Shown: positions 6,709 through 14,399 of the stretch, in pieces | How the letters are laid out: each line of letters opens with the position of its first letter | How positions within the stretch are numbered: position 1 is the stretch's first letter | Source of the DNA: Nitrospinota bacterium | Lineage (GTDB): Bacteria; UBA8248; JACPRG01 | Direction of reading: 5' to 3' | Length of the DNA: 17,990 nucleotides | Assembly: GCA_030740135.1 (NCBI GenBank) | Contig: JASLXW010000020.1 | Coordinates: forward strand, 1 to 17,990 | The notes under the pieces: model-generated | Databases searched by the model: none | Told to the model about the DNA's origin: nothing | Seen by the model: the letters and a program-made list of their open reading frames with translations, nothing else | Made by a program: the position numbers and the translations under genes

Positions 6709-7926
6709 TCATTCCATTGTGGGGGGAGAAGTCAATAAACGCAGAACGGCGGCGGCGCCCCGGATGACCTCGTCGATGGGGACGGATTCTTCCTTGGAGT
6801 GGGCGAGGCCCAGGTCGCCCGGTCCGAAGACCACGGTGGGAATCTTCTCCGTGAAATACCCGGCGTCCGTCCACGCCCCCATGACGTTTCTCGCGGGCGG
6901 CTTGCCGAGCGCGACCTCCACGGCGGCGGCGAGTCCCGACACCAGGGGATGATCCGGATCGATTTCCATGGGTTGGCGGACGACGCCCAGCCGGGCCTCG
7001 GCCTTCAGGTCCGGGTCGGCCCCCGAGAGGCGACGCAGGATATCGCGAATTTCCGCGAAGATTCCCTCGGCCTCCTCCCGCAGACACGTCCTCACCTCCA
7101 GGGTCAGACGGCAATGGTCGGGGACCGTGCTGACGCCCGAGCCCCCCTCGATGACGCCCATGTGGATCTTGGGGTGATCGAGCAGCGGATGGACGCGCTC
7201 CCTCAAGGACGGTTTCATCCCCTCGACGGCCCGGATGATCTCGGCCATCTTGGCAATGGCGTCTATCCCCTGTTCGGGAACGCTGCCGTGGACCGCCCTG
7301 CCGAACGTCTCGATCTCGATCCAGCAAAAGCCTTTATGCGCCAGGACCAGGTCCAGGCCGGTCGGCTCCCCGATGACGCAGAAGTCCCCCTGAAGCGTTT
7401 TCAAAATGCTTCGCGCCCCGACGCTCTGGTCTTCTTCGTCGCTGACGGCGGCGATCGTCACGTTCGCGGGAAGCGGCGCCTCCATCTTCCGCGCGGCGTG
7501 GAGGGCGGCCAGGAACATCACCAACTGGCCCTTGGCGTCGAGGGACCCCCGGCCGAAGACCCGGCCGTCCCGGACGGCGGGATCGAAGGGGGCCTCCATG
7601 CCCGCCGCCTCGACGGTGTCCAGGTGAGAGCAGAGAACGATCTCCGGACCGGGCCGCCCCCCCCAACGGCCAGTGACGTTCGGCCGCCGGTCGGCCTCCT
7701 CCCCCGCCTCCTCGGCGGGCGTGATCTCGACCTCGGCCCCGAGGTCCATCATCGCCTCGGCCAACCGGGCCGCGATCCGGGATTCTCCGGGCGGACCCGG
7801 TCCATCCGAAGCCGCGGCCCCCTGGGAGGTCATCGGGTTGACGCTGTTGATCCGGACCAAATCGGACAGGAGCCCGACGGCGTAATCCGGATCAATCGGC
7901 GGAAGCTTGGGACTCACCGGGCGCAT
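6709..7926 (-). CDS. M20 family metallopeptidase/deacylase (ArgE/DapE-like)
   Basis: This zinc hydrolase of 405 residues belongs to the ArgE/DapE/CPG2 family, which removes acyl groups from amino acids or cleaves dipeptides. The metal-site series is complete: His101 and Asp103 in SHLDTV, bridging Asp130 in GRGSLDAKG, catalytic Glu164 and metal Glu165 in SDEEDQ, GEPTG (186-190), and His376 in LAHSKEE. His213 in AVHGS belongs to the dimerisation lid domain. No signal peptide is seen, so it acts in the cytoplasm. The ATG at 7926 has GGGGGA directly against it; the in-frame GTG three codons on (7915-7917) has better spacing and may be the true start. A run of eight C at 7657-7664 lies inside the gene. 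It is the third gene of the GntR-led operon, 51 bp after the aldolase. Substrate unknown. Confidence 0.9.
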   Translation of the reverse strand: MRPVSPKLPPIDPDYAVGLLSDLVRINSVNPMTSQGAAASDGPGPPGESRIAARLAEAMMDLGAEVEITPAEEAGEEADRRPNVTGRWGGRPGPEIVLCSHLDTVEAAGMEAPFDPAVRDGRVFGRGSLDAKGQLVMFLAALHAARKMEAPLPANVTIAAVSDEEDQSVGARSILKTLQGDFCVIGEPTGLDLVLAHKGFCWIEIETFGRAVHGSVPEQGIDAIAKMAEIIRAVEGMKPSLRERVHPLLDHPKIHMGVIEGGSGVSTVPDHCRLTLEVRTCLREEAEGIFAEIRDILRRLSGADPDLKAEARLGVVRQPMEIDPDHPLVSGLAAAVEVALGKPPARNVMGAWTDAGYFTEKIPTVVFGPGDLGLAHSKEESVPIDEVIRGAAAVLRLLTSPPTME

Positions 7927-7977
7927 TCCCCCGCCGGCCTTTTCGGACCGGGGAGAGTCGATTCGGGGCGTCGGGTC

Positions 7978-8871
7978 TCAGAGCATGCCCAGCGCTTGCA
8001 GGGCGGCTTTCACGCCCGCGCGCTGCTCATCCGTGAGGGGCGGCAACGGCTTGCGGGCGGCGCCGCAGGGGATGCCCAGCATGGCCAGCGCTTCCTTGGC
8101 GGGCGCGACGTATCCGGGGTCGTACTCGAGGAAGCGGTTGAGGACCTGGACCTTCATGTGCAGCTCGCGGGCTTCTTCGTGACGGCCCGCGAGGAAGTGG
8201 CCGTAGATGTCCGCCATCTGCCGGGGGATGACACAGGAGGCCGTGGAGAATATCCCCCGTGAGCCTACGCAGAGGGCCGGGTAGAACTGGCTGTCGATCC
8301 CGGTGTTCACGGACACCCGGCCGCAGGTGATCCGGAGGGTCTCAACAAGCTGCCCCATGTCGTCCTGACTCAGCTTTCCGCCGATGATGTTCCGGTGCTC
8401 CATGATTTCGGCCATGAGAGACGGCGACATGGGATTGCCCGTGTAAAGCGGATTGTTGTAAATCACCACCGGGATGTCCAGCGCCTTGGCCACGTCGAAG
8501 AAGTGCCGCTTCAGCCCCTCCTCGGGAATCTTGAAGTAGTAGGTCGGGGTGAGGATGACGGCCGCCGCGCCCGCTTCCTGGGCGTCCTGGGCCAGAAAGA
8601 CGGCTTCCCGCGTGCTGCATCCCGCCGTCCCGGCGATGATCGGGATCCGGCCGGCCGCTTGGTCCGTGATGACGGCGTTGGCCGCTTTCCTCTCTTCCCG
8701 GGTCATGTGGGGGAACTCTCCCGTCCCGCCCGTGGACATGATGGCGTGGACGCCGTTTTCGATGACGTACTCTGTCTGCTTGCGGAGCGCCGCCTCGTCG
8801 AGCGTCTCATCCCCTTGGAAGGGCGTCACGATGGCTGAATAAACGCCCCGAAGTGTTTCCGCGCTCAGCAT
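7978..8871 (-). CDS. Class I aldolase of the DapA/N-acetylneuraminate lyase superfamily, probably not DapA
   Basis: The protein has 297 residues, the usual length for this TIM-barrel family, which forms or breaks C-C bonds of pyruvate or oxo acids through a Schiff base. Lys166 in IIGGKLSQDD is the Schiff-base lysine and Tyr138 in VIYNNP the catalytic tyrosine. The GTTGE loop of true dihydrodipicolinate synthase reads GGTGEF (48-53), and the arginine expected after YN-P, which binds aspartate-semialdehyde, is Tyr in PLYTG (141-145). These changes point to a lyase or dehydratase for another compound, for instance a 2-oxo sugar acid or a hydroxyproline-type imino acid. The ATG at 8871 is preceded by GGGAGG at good spacing. 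It is the first structural gene after the GntR regulator (102 bp). Confidence 0.88.
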   Translation of the reverse strand: MLSAETLRGVYSAIVTPFQGDETLDEAALRKQTEYVIENGVHAIMSTGGTGEFPHMTREERKAANAVITDQAAGRIPIIAGTAGCSTREAVFLAQDAQEAGAAAVILTPTYYFKIPEEGLKRHFFDVAKALDIPVVIYNNPLYTGNPMSPSLMAEIMEHRNIIGGKLSQDDMGQLVETLRITCGRVSVNTGIDSQFYPALCVGSRGIFSTASCVIPRQMADIYGHFLAGRHEEARELHMKVQVLNRFLEYDPGYVAPAKEALAMLGIPCGAARKPLPPLTDEQRAGVKAALQALGML

Positions 8872-8973
8872 TGCTCATCCCTCCCTTTGCCTTGCTTTGA
8901 CCCCGAATCTTTACCTTTCGGCCCAATCGACCGGCGGTATCGGAATGCCCGCGCGGAGAAGACCCGGGGGACC

Positions 8974-9657
8974 CTACGACTTCGAGGCGGATTGCATCGC
9001 CTTCTGGACGAATTCGGCCCCCTTTTGGATATGCCGGGCCAGCAGGCGGGCGGCGGTCTCGGCATCGCGGTCCCGGACGGCCTGAACGATCACCGCATGA
9101 TCCTGTCCGAGGAACGAGATCGGACGTTTCTCATGCTGATCCATACTGGCGGCGATGCACAGTCGGACCTGCGACTGGAGAGCGGACCAGTTTCGCAGAA
9201 CCCGCTGATGCCGGGCGAGATGGAACAGCCGGGTGTGGAACTCCATGTCCAGCTCGACAAGCGAGTTGACATTTTTCCCCGGCGCAACGGCATTGAATCG
9301 TTCTCCGATGGCGCGGAGCGAGTCGACCTCCTCATCGGAGGCCAGCCGCACGAGCCGCCGAATCGCCAGGACCTCCAGGGTTTCGCGCAGGCTGTAGATC
9401 TCTTCCACGTCCACTTCCGTGGGCCTGAGGACGAAGGTCCCCCGATGGGCGTTGATGATCACCAGGCCCTCGGCCGCCAGAAGGCGAAGGGCCTCCCGGA
9501 TGGGGCCGCGGCTGACGCGCAACTGCTCGGCCAGCTCGGTCTCCACCAGCCGTTGGCCCATCTCCAAATCCCGGTTTAAGATGGCGGTCCGGATGGCACC
9601 CACCACGTTTTCTGAAAGCAGCTTTTTCTGCAAAGGTTGCAAAGTGGCCAAAGTCAT
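8974..9657 (-). CDS. GntR family transcriptional regulator, FCD (FadR-type) domain
   Basis: The 227-residue protein has an N-terminal winged helix (about 11-79) with ELAEQLRVSRGPIREALRLL at 41-60 as turn and recognition helix and GTFV (73-76) in the wing. The C-terminal FCD domain is all-helical. Its metal/ligand residues are present: Asp137 and His141 in ELDMEFH, His187 in GQDHAVI and His209 in LARHI. FCD regulators bind organic acids or amino-acid breakdown products and usually repress the operon they head. Here the aldolase, M20 and aminotransferase genes follow on the same strand, so they are the likely targets. The start at 9657 follows AGAGGAAAAGGG. Confidence 0.92.
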   Translation of the reverse strand: MTLATLQPLQKKLLSENVVGAIRTAILNRDLEMGQRLVETELAEQLRVSRGPIREALRLLAAEGLVIINAHRGTFVLRPTEVDVEEIYSLRETLEVLAIRRLVRLASDEEVDSLRAIGERFNAVAPGKNVNSLVELDMEFHTRLFHLARHQRVLRNWSALQSQVRLCIAASMDQHEKRPISFLGQDHAVIVQAVRDRDAETAARLLARHIQKGAEFVQKAMQSASKS

Positions 9658-9933
9658 GACACCCTTTTCCTCTTTGCGGAGGGTATGGAAAACCCCCGGA
9701 ATTCACTTGAGAGATATCGGGTTTCCCTCTTAGATGTCCGATTCCATCGCCCATCGAAAAGAGAATATCCCTACCGATATGAGAATGGCGCCACGCATTG
9801 GTGAAGCCGCTTCAAAGAGGTTCTGTGTCCAGAAATCCGCTGGGTGATTCCTTCATCTTACACCACCTTGCCGAAAATTGTCCCTTGCAGGCAGTCTTGA
9901 TTCGGGCGTTGTCCCGCCGGGCCTCTGACTCTG
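9658..9933. other. Gap upstream of the GntR gene with possible operator half-sites
   Basis: There is no gene here. This AT-richer stretch contains ATATCGG at 9714-9720 and its inverse CCGATAT at 9774-9780, the second also forming ATATC-N6-GATAT with 9765-9769. These may be operator half-sites for the GntR protein, but they do not match the classic FadR consensus. I could not place a convincing -35/-10 pair or a terminator for the EamA gene ending at 9934. Confidence 0.3.
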
Positions 9934-10815
9934 CTAGCCAAGGCCGGTAATCACCCCCGCCCCGGCAACGGTCAAAAGCGCCCCCACGACCAGACGCGGC
10001 GTGATCCGCTCCAGCTTTTTGAACGCCAGGGCCATAACGATCAGGACAAAGAGGGGATAAGTCAAAACGAGCGGAACCACAACTGAGACCGTGCCCTTGC
10101 CCAGGGCCAGAAAGTAGAGATAGACCGCCAGGGCATAGATGAGGCCCGTGAGGATGTACTGAACCGCTCCCAGGCGATGGCGGCTGAATCGTTGCGCGCG
10201 GGGAATAAACCCGACACAGGCCAGGAGGGCAAACAGACCCCCGAGCGAGGAGAACAACATCCCCATCACCGGCGACGGGAGGTATTGAAGTCCGGTTTTT
10301 CGGAGGAGGGGCGTGGCGCCGAAGCAGACGGCCGTCAGGAGGGGCCAGAGCAGTTTCCTGAAGGACATCCCCCCCTCCTCGTCATCCTTTTCCAGGCTGA
10401 TGCTTACGACCCCCAGGACAATCAGAACCGTTCCGCAAAGCACGAAGAATCCCGGGCGCTCCCCCATGAACAAAACGGCGATGGTGACGCTGATCAGCGG
10501 GGAGATGCACAGGATCGGCGCCGTCCGCGCGACACCCACACACTCGAACGCTTTGAAAATCGTGATGTAACCGAGACCGGGATAGAACACCCCCGCCGCG
10601 AAGAACCAAAAAATCCCCGTGAGGTTGACGTCCTCCCAGTACCCGTGTCCCAAAGCAATCAAAGCAAAAACGGCCAGTCCGGCCAGCGTGCCCAGCAGCG
10701 CCCCCGTGTAGGGCGTGGAATGACGGACGGCCAGTCGGCCGACGATGTCTCCGGCGGCGAATACAAACGCCACAATAACCGCCAGGGTTTGCGCGAGAAA
10801 AAAGAAACTCATCAT
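9934..10815 (-). CDS. EamA/DMT-superfamily transporter (copy 1)
   Basis: The 293-residue protein has about ten hydrophobic helices arranged as two EamA repeats. The first begins at residue 5 and holds GDIVGRLAVRH (23-33); the second begins after the charged linker LEKDDEEGG near residue 141. Proline/glycine-rich helix pairs such as APILCISPLISV and SVVVPLVLTYPLF are typical of the family. DMT permeases move amino acids, nucleosides or related metabolites across the inner membrane, often outward. The gene starts ATG-ATG at 10815 with GGAGG 11 bp before. It is a close paralogue of the gene 90 bp upstream and probably co-transcribed with it. The transported compound is unknown. Confidence 0.88.
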   Translation of the reverse strand: MMSFFFLAQTLAVIVAFVFAAGDIVGRLAVRHSTPYTGALLGTLAGLAVFALIALGHGYWEDVNLTGIFWFFAAGVFYPGLGYITIFKAFECVGVARTAPILCISPLISVTIAVLFMGERPGFFVLCGTVLIVLGVVSISLEKDDEEGGMSFRKLLWPLLTAVCFGATPLLRKTGLQYLPSPVMGMLFSSLGGLFALLACVGFIPRAQRFSRHRLGAVQYILTGLIYALAVYLYFLALGKGTVSVVVPLVLTYPLFVLIVMALAFKKLERITPRLVVGALLTVAGAGVITGLG

Positions 10816-10905
10816 GGAATGTCCAGCCTCCGAAAATCGGGCGTTGGGTTCCGGCCTCTTCGCCGTCCGGGGGCCTGGGCGGAGCGGGAGGCGGATGCGC
10901 GCCCC

Positions 10906-11781
10906 CTACCCGAGCGTCGTGATGATCACCGCTCCGCAGACGATCAAGACCGCGCCGCCCACGAGCCGCGGCGCGAGCCGTTCAATTTGCCGAAGGAAAA
11001 AGTGAACCAGGACAAGCAGCATCAGCGTATGCGTGAAAAGGAGAGGCACAACGACTGAAACCTCCCCCTTTTCCAGAGCCGCGAAATACGTATAAACACC
11101 CAGGGCGAAGACGGTTCCAGAGATGGCATAAAGCCCGACCCCTCTCCGGTTTCCGCTGAACCGCCGCCCGGCCGGGAAAAACCCCGCGCAGGCCAGCAGA
11201 CACACCGTGCCGGACAAGGAGGAAATGGCCATGCCGACCATCGGGGATGGGATGTGATTCAAGCCCGCCTTCCTGAGCACGGGCGCGAGGCCGAACAAGA
11301 AGGCCGTTAAGAACGGGTAGCCCAATCTCCTCCACTTCACGGGGCTTTCCGTTCCTTCTTCCAGACTGACGCAGACAACCCCCAGGACGATCAACAGCGT
11401 GCCGCCGAGCACAAACCAGGTCGGCCGCTCGCCGAGGAAGAGGATGGCGATGGCCACGCTGAAAAACGGGCCGGTCCCCAGGATTGCGGCCGAGCGGCCG
11501 ACCCCGGCCTTCTCGAACGCCTTCAACAGGATAATGAACCCGAACGCGGGGTGAATCAGTCCCGCAAAAAAGAACCACACCACACCCGGCAGGTTGAGCG
11601 GAGTGGCCGAAGGGATCGCCAGCCAAACGGCGCCGAACACGACGCACCCCACGGCCGCCGACATGAGCCCCCCCATGTACGGTGGCGCGTGCCGGATGGC
11701 GAGCCGCCCGACAAAATCACCGGTGGCGAAGAGAACGGCCGTGACCAGGGCGAGGATCTCGGCGATGAACAGGGGACTCAT
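10906..11781 (-). CDS. EamA/DMT-superfamily transporter (copy 2)
   Basis: The 291-residue membrane protein has ten predicted helices in two EamA repeats. It aligns end to end with its downstream neighbour: GDFVGRLAIRHAPPYMG against GDIVGRLAVRHSTPYTG near the N-terminus, LFLGERPTWFVLGGTLLIVLGVV against LFMGERPGFFVLCGTVLIVLGVV in the middle, and EKGEVSVVVPLLFT against GKGTVSVVVPLVLT in the second half. The likeness indicates a tandem duplication. The pair could work as a hetero-oligomer, as some paired small DMT proteins do, although ten-helix members usually act alone. The ATG at 11781 has only a modest GAGAG ribosome site. Confidence 0.88.
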   Translation of the reverse strand: MSPLFIAEILALVTAVLFATGDFVGRLAIRHAPPYMGGLMSAAVGCVVFGAVWLAIPSATPLNLPGVVWFFFAGLIHPAFGFIILLKAFEKAGVGRSAAILGTGPFFSVAIAILFLGERPTWFVLGGTLLIVLGVVCVSLEEGTESPVKWRRLGYPFLTAFLFGLAPVLRKAGLNHIPSPMVGMAISSLSGTVCLLACAGFFPAGRRFSGNRRGVGLYAISGTVFALGVYTYFAALEKGEVSVVVPLLFTHTLMLLVLVHFFLRQIERLAPRLVGGAVLIVCGAVIITTLG

Positions 11782-11985
11782 CGAATTCTCTCAGACCTTC
11801 CAAGGTGCGGAGTCCCGCCCATGCGCAACCTGCGTTTTCCGGCGCGGGATGGAAGCCGGGGGGGGGATCAGGCCCGTCCGCTTTCGGGGAGCGGCGATCC
11901 GCCGGCTCGGCGTTGAACCCAGAGAGCCGCGGCAACCGCAAGACAACCCCGTCGGCCCCGTCGGATTTTACGGATTCTGAGTGAA
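11782..11985. other. Gene-free gap upstream of the EamA pair
   Basis: I see no gene here. The stretch contains a run of nine G at 11858-11866. On the minus strand a TAAAAT box lies at the far end (near 11970), but no good -35 partner was found. The EamA promoter is presumably here. Confidence 0.4.
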
Positions 11986-12019
11986 GCCGGCCAGTCCGAA
12001 TCAAAGGACTCGGGCCGGC
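11986..12019 (-). terminator. Possible terminator of the flavoprotein/2Fe-2S operon
   Basis: GCCGGCC-AGTCC (11986-11997) pairs with GGACT-CG-GGCCGGC (12006-12019), a 12-bp stem with a 2-base bulge and an 8-base loop. On the minus strand it comes 12 bp after the TAG at 12032, where an operon terminator would be expected. No T-tract follows, so termination may need Rho. Confidence 0.4.
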
Positions 12020-12031
12020 CGTTTCCGAAGA

Positions 12032-12193
12032 CTAAGCCGCGTCCACGCCGAGCTCGGCGAGAAACCTCCTGTATTCGAGGGCGATGGCGTCCGGCTTGTC
12101 GGTCACCTCAAGGGCGTAGGCCGCCGGATGCCGGTATTGCGCCAACGCCGGTCAGACGGCGATTTCGTTCATCGGTGCGGAGGTCCGCGCCAT
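12032..12193 (-). pseudogene. Small reading frame interrupted by one in-frame TGA (broken gene or recoded)
   Basis: On the minus strand an ATG at 12193, preceded by AACAAAGG, opens a 53-codon frame that ends with TAG at 12032-12034. It reads MARTSAPMNEIAV, then TGA at 12152-12154, then continues in the same frame for 39 residues ending in RRFLAELGVDAA. After the TGA nearly all third codon positions are G or C and the residues look protein-like (for example VTDKPDAIALEYRR), which suggests a real coding past. It lies 35 bp after the 2Fe-2S gene on the same strand, like a third operon member. I do not recognise the family. It may be a gene killed by a nonsense change, a gene starting at TTG 12139, or a TGA read as an amino acid; no convincing SECIS hairpin was seen. 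Confidence 0.4.
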
Positions 12194-12228
12194 CCTTTGT
12201 TTTCCCGTTCCCGTGAAACCGGGCGGGA

Positions 12229-12597
12229 CTAATCCACCTCGTCGTCGCTCATCCCGGTCCTGCCGGCGGGGTGGATCTGGGACCAGTCGAGCACCACGTC
12301 CCGGATGAAGGTGTCCCGGACGCTGGGCAGGGGCTCGATGGTCATATCCTGTTGTTCCGCGATTTCGGTGCAGGCCAGGCGGGTTTTGCCGTTGACCTTG
12401 ACGTGGCAGGCGACGCACTTGCCGACCCGGCAGGAGCCGTAATAACAAACCGAGGGGTCCAACTCCTCGTAGATGTAGGCCAGGACGTTGAGGAGGCTCC
12501 AGCCTTCCTCGATGGGTACCTGGAAGTCGTCGTAGTAGGGTTCCTTGTCGGCATCCGGATTATACCGCTCGAGCTTCACCGTGTAAGTCTTCGCCAT
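12229..12597 (-). CDS. Stand-alone 2Fe-2S protein resembling the N-terminal domain of SdhB/FrdB
   Basis: The 122-residue protein begins like a succinate dehydrogenase/fumarate reductase iron-sulfur subunit (MAKTYTVKLERYNPD). It carries the plant-type cluster motif Cys56-x4-Cys61-x2-Cys64-x11-Cys76, ending TRLACTE as in SdhB, with an additional Cys51. SdhB is about 240 residues, with a second domain binding 4Fe-4S and 3Fe-4S clusters; here the chain ends soon after IHPAGRTG, so that domain is absent and the stop is not in a degraded context. Its ATG follows the flavoprotein stop by 7 bp, with GAGGAG overlapping the stop, so the two are translated together. It should pass electrons from the flavoprotein to an unknown acceptor. 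Confidence 0.88.
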   Translation of the reverse strand: MAKTYTVKLERYNPDADKEPYYDDFQVPIEEGWSLLNVLAYIYEELDPSVCYYGSCRVGKCVACHVKVNGKTRLACTEIAEQQDMTIEPLPSVRDTFIRDVVLDWSQIHPAGRTGMSDDEVD

Positions 12598-12604
12598 GAT
12601 CTCC

Positions 12605-14377
12605 TCACTCCGCGTCCCAGTATTTGTACACCTTGCGCGGCAGCTCCATCGTCGTGACGACGACCGGCTCCGTCCGAAAATTCATCTGCTCGCCTTCCTG
12701 ATAGACGATGATGTTCTTCAACCAGTTCACGCCGTCGGTGTCATTGAAGTCCCGCCGGAACATGGCGCCCCGGCTTTCCTCGCGCATCAGGCTCGCCTTG
12801 CCGACCATCTCCATGACGGTCAGGAGGTTCTCCGTCTGAAGGGCCTCGATCCACTCCATGTTGTATTGTCGCAGGTCCGGGTTTTTGGTGCGGACGGTTT
12901 TTTCCTGTTCCTTCAGCTCCTCGACCTTCTCGAGGGTGCTCTTGAGGTTGTCCCCGTCCCGCACGGCGTTCAGGTAGAGGTGAGACAACCGGCGGGTCTC
13001 CTTGCGGATCTCGATGGGGCTCGCGCCGGACTTGCGGTTCAGCGGCGCCTCGATCTTCTCGGCGAACCTCGCGGCCTGATCGGCGTCCACCTCCGCGCGG
13101 CCGTGTTCCTTCGCGAACCGGGCGGCCGCTTCGCCGGCCCTCGGCCCGAAGACCTGGGTCATCGTCAGGGCGTTGCCCGTCACCCGGTTGCTCCCGTGAG
13201 TGCCGGCGGTCCCTTCTCCCCCCGCGTAGAGACCGGGCAGGCTGGTCTCGCAGTCCTCGGTGATCTTGATCCCACCGTTCCAGAAGTGGCAGGCCGGGGC
13301 GCACTCGATGGCGTCCCGGGAAAGGTCGGGCAGGAAGTCCTTCATCTTGAAGGCCCCGTAGCGCCACTTCGCGATCATCTTCGGCAGCCACTGCGAGGCC
13401 CGGTCCAGGATGTTTCCGGGAATGTGCTTGAGCGAGAGGTAGGTCCCGTCGTTGGGGCTCCCGCGTCCTTCGAGGACCTCCATCATCTGGGCGATGGCGT
13501 TGACGTCCCGCGTGCTCTTCGTCAGGCGCAGCCGGTCCCACTTGGTCATGTACTCCTGGCCCGCCCGGTTCAGGGCCTTGGCGTCCAGGAAGTGCGCCAG
13601 CAGGTAGGGGAAATCGATGCTGTTGACGGCGTCGGGCTTGATGAGGATGTAAGGCAGGAACATGGGGAACTCCATGTCCTGGAGCTCCGCCCCCGCCCGG
13701 TAGGCGGCGGCCAGGCCGTCGCCCGTCAGCTCTTCCGGCGCGGTCGTGTACCGGTACATCCGCATGGCCCCGCCCGTGCACAGGACCACCGTAGAAGCCT
13801 CGAAGGCGATGGTCTTGCCGCGGCGGTAATCCAGCCCGATGGCCCCGACGCACCGGCCGCCGCTCGTCAGGAGGTCGGTGAGCATGAAGGTCTCGACGAG
13901 CTGGATGCCGGGCCGCTTCTTGATCTCCTGAGTCAGGACCCGGGCGAACTCGGGGCCTTCGATCCAGATGCCGCGCGGGTACCGGTGGCCCGGGCCGTGG
14001 GTCAGCCGCTCGATGCGGATCCCCCAGTCGACCAGGTCCTTGACCCTCGGGCCGGCCTCCTCGGCGTGGACCTCGACGAGCCGCTGGTCGTTGATCCAGT
14101 CCCCCTCGTGGACCATGTCCTCAAAGAAGGTCTGAACGCTGTCGTCGGGATGGCCGGGCAGGTTGAAGAGCTTGATGCACGTCCGGCTGTCCACGTCGAT
14201 GTCGGCGTCGGCCGTGAGGGTCGCGCCGCTCTTGCCGACGAACCCCTTGGTCACGCAGGTGACCGAGGCCCCCGCGTCGTGGGCCGAGATCGCCGCCCGG
14301 GCGCCGGCCCCTTCGCTTCCCGCAATCAACACGTCCGTCCGGACAACCTCGTCCACAATGTCCGCTAAGCTAGGCAT
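12605..14377 (-). CDS. FAD-dependent oxidoreductase, SdhA/FrdA/AprA-like flavoprotein subunit
   Basis: From the ATG at 14377, which has a strong GGAGG 5 bp away, the protein has 590 residues. The FAD-binding site is TDVLIAGSEGAGARAA (14-29), where the usual GxGxxG reads G-S-E-G-A-G. The fumarate-reductase fold continues with TGGAMRMY (201-208), Arg290 in STRDVNAI, His364 in CHFWNGGI, and LYAGGEGTAGTHGSNRVTGNAL (383-404); the C-terminal helical domain has ESRGAMFRRDF and NWLKN. Arg290 and His364 match catalytic residues of SdhA/FrdA. Two features differ: the His that binds FAD covalently is replaced (KSGATLTADAD, 49-59), so FAD is probably non-covalent as in AprA, and the substrate QFHPT segment reads EFPMFLP (236-242). 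It likely reduces or oxidises an organic acid other than succinate, with the 2Fe-2S protein as partner. Confidence 0.88.
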   Translation of the reverse strand: MPSLADIVDEVVRTDVLIAGSEGAGARAAISAHDAGASVTCVTKGFVGKSGATLTADADIDVDSRTCIKLFNLPGHPDDSVQTFFEDMVHEGDWINDQRLVEVHAEEAGPRVKDLVDWGIRIERLTHGPGHRYPRGIWIEGPEFARVLTQEIKKRPGIQLVETFMLTDLLTSGGRCVGAIGLDYRRGKTIAFEASTVVLCTGGAMRMYRYTTAPEELTGDGLAAAYRAGAELQDMEFPMFLPYILIKPDAVNSIDFPYLLAHFLDAKALNRAGQEYMTKWDRLRLTKSTRDVNAIAQMMEVLEGRGSPNDGTYLSLKHIPGNILDRASQWLPKMIAKWRYGAFKMKDFLPDLSRDAIECAPACHFWNGGIKITEDCETSLPGLYAGGEGTAGTHGSNRVTGNALTMTQVFGPRAGEAAARFAKEHGRAEVDADQAARFAEKIEAPLNRKSGASPIEIRKETRRLSHLYLNAVRDGDNLKSTLEKVEELKEQEKTVRTKNPDLRQYNMEWIEALQTENLLTVMEMVGKASLMREESRGAMFRRDFNDTDGVNWLKNIIVYQEGEQMNFRTEPVVVTTMELPRKVYKYWDAE

Positions 14378-14399
14378 GACGTCCTCCAAATTGCAGAAT

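Noticed and set aside
7657..7664. C8 tract inside the M20 gene as a phase-variation site
   Set aside because: It is read in frame as Gly-Gly-Arg codons in a GC-rich gene. Eight bases is short for phase variation and no other sign of switching is present. The G9 (11858-11866) and C10 (14693-14702) tracts are intergenic and equally likely to be GC-bias or assembly noise.
12115..12160. SECIS element after the TGA at 12152-12154
   Set aside because: CCGG segments can pair, but no stem-loop with the size and GU-containing loop of a bacterial SECIS could be drawn, so selenocysteine is left as only one of several options.
12596..14368. 590-codon open frame antisense to the flavoprotein gene
   Set aside because: It is the mirror of a clear SdhA/FrdA-like gene, with low-complexity Val/Leu/Asp/Gly composition and no domain. 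It is a codon-bias shadow.
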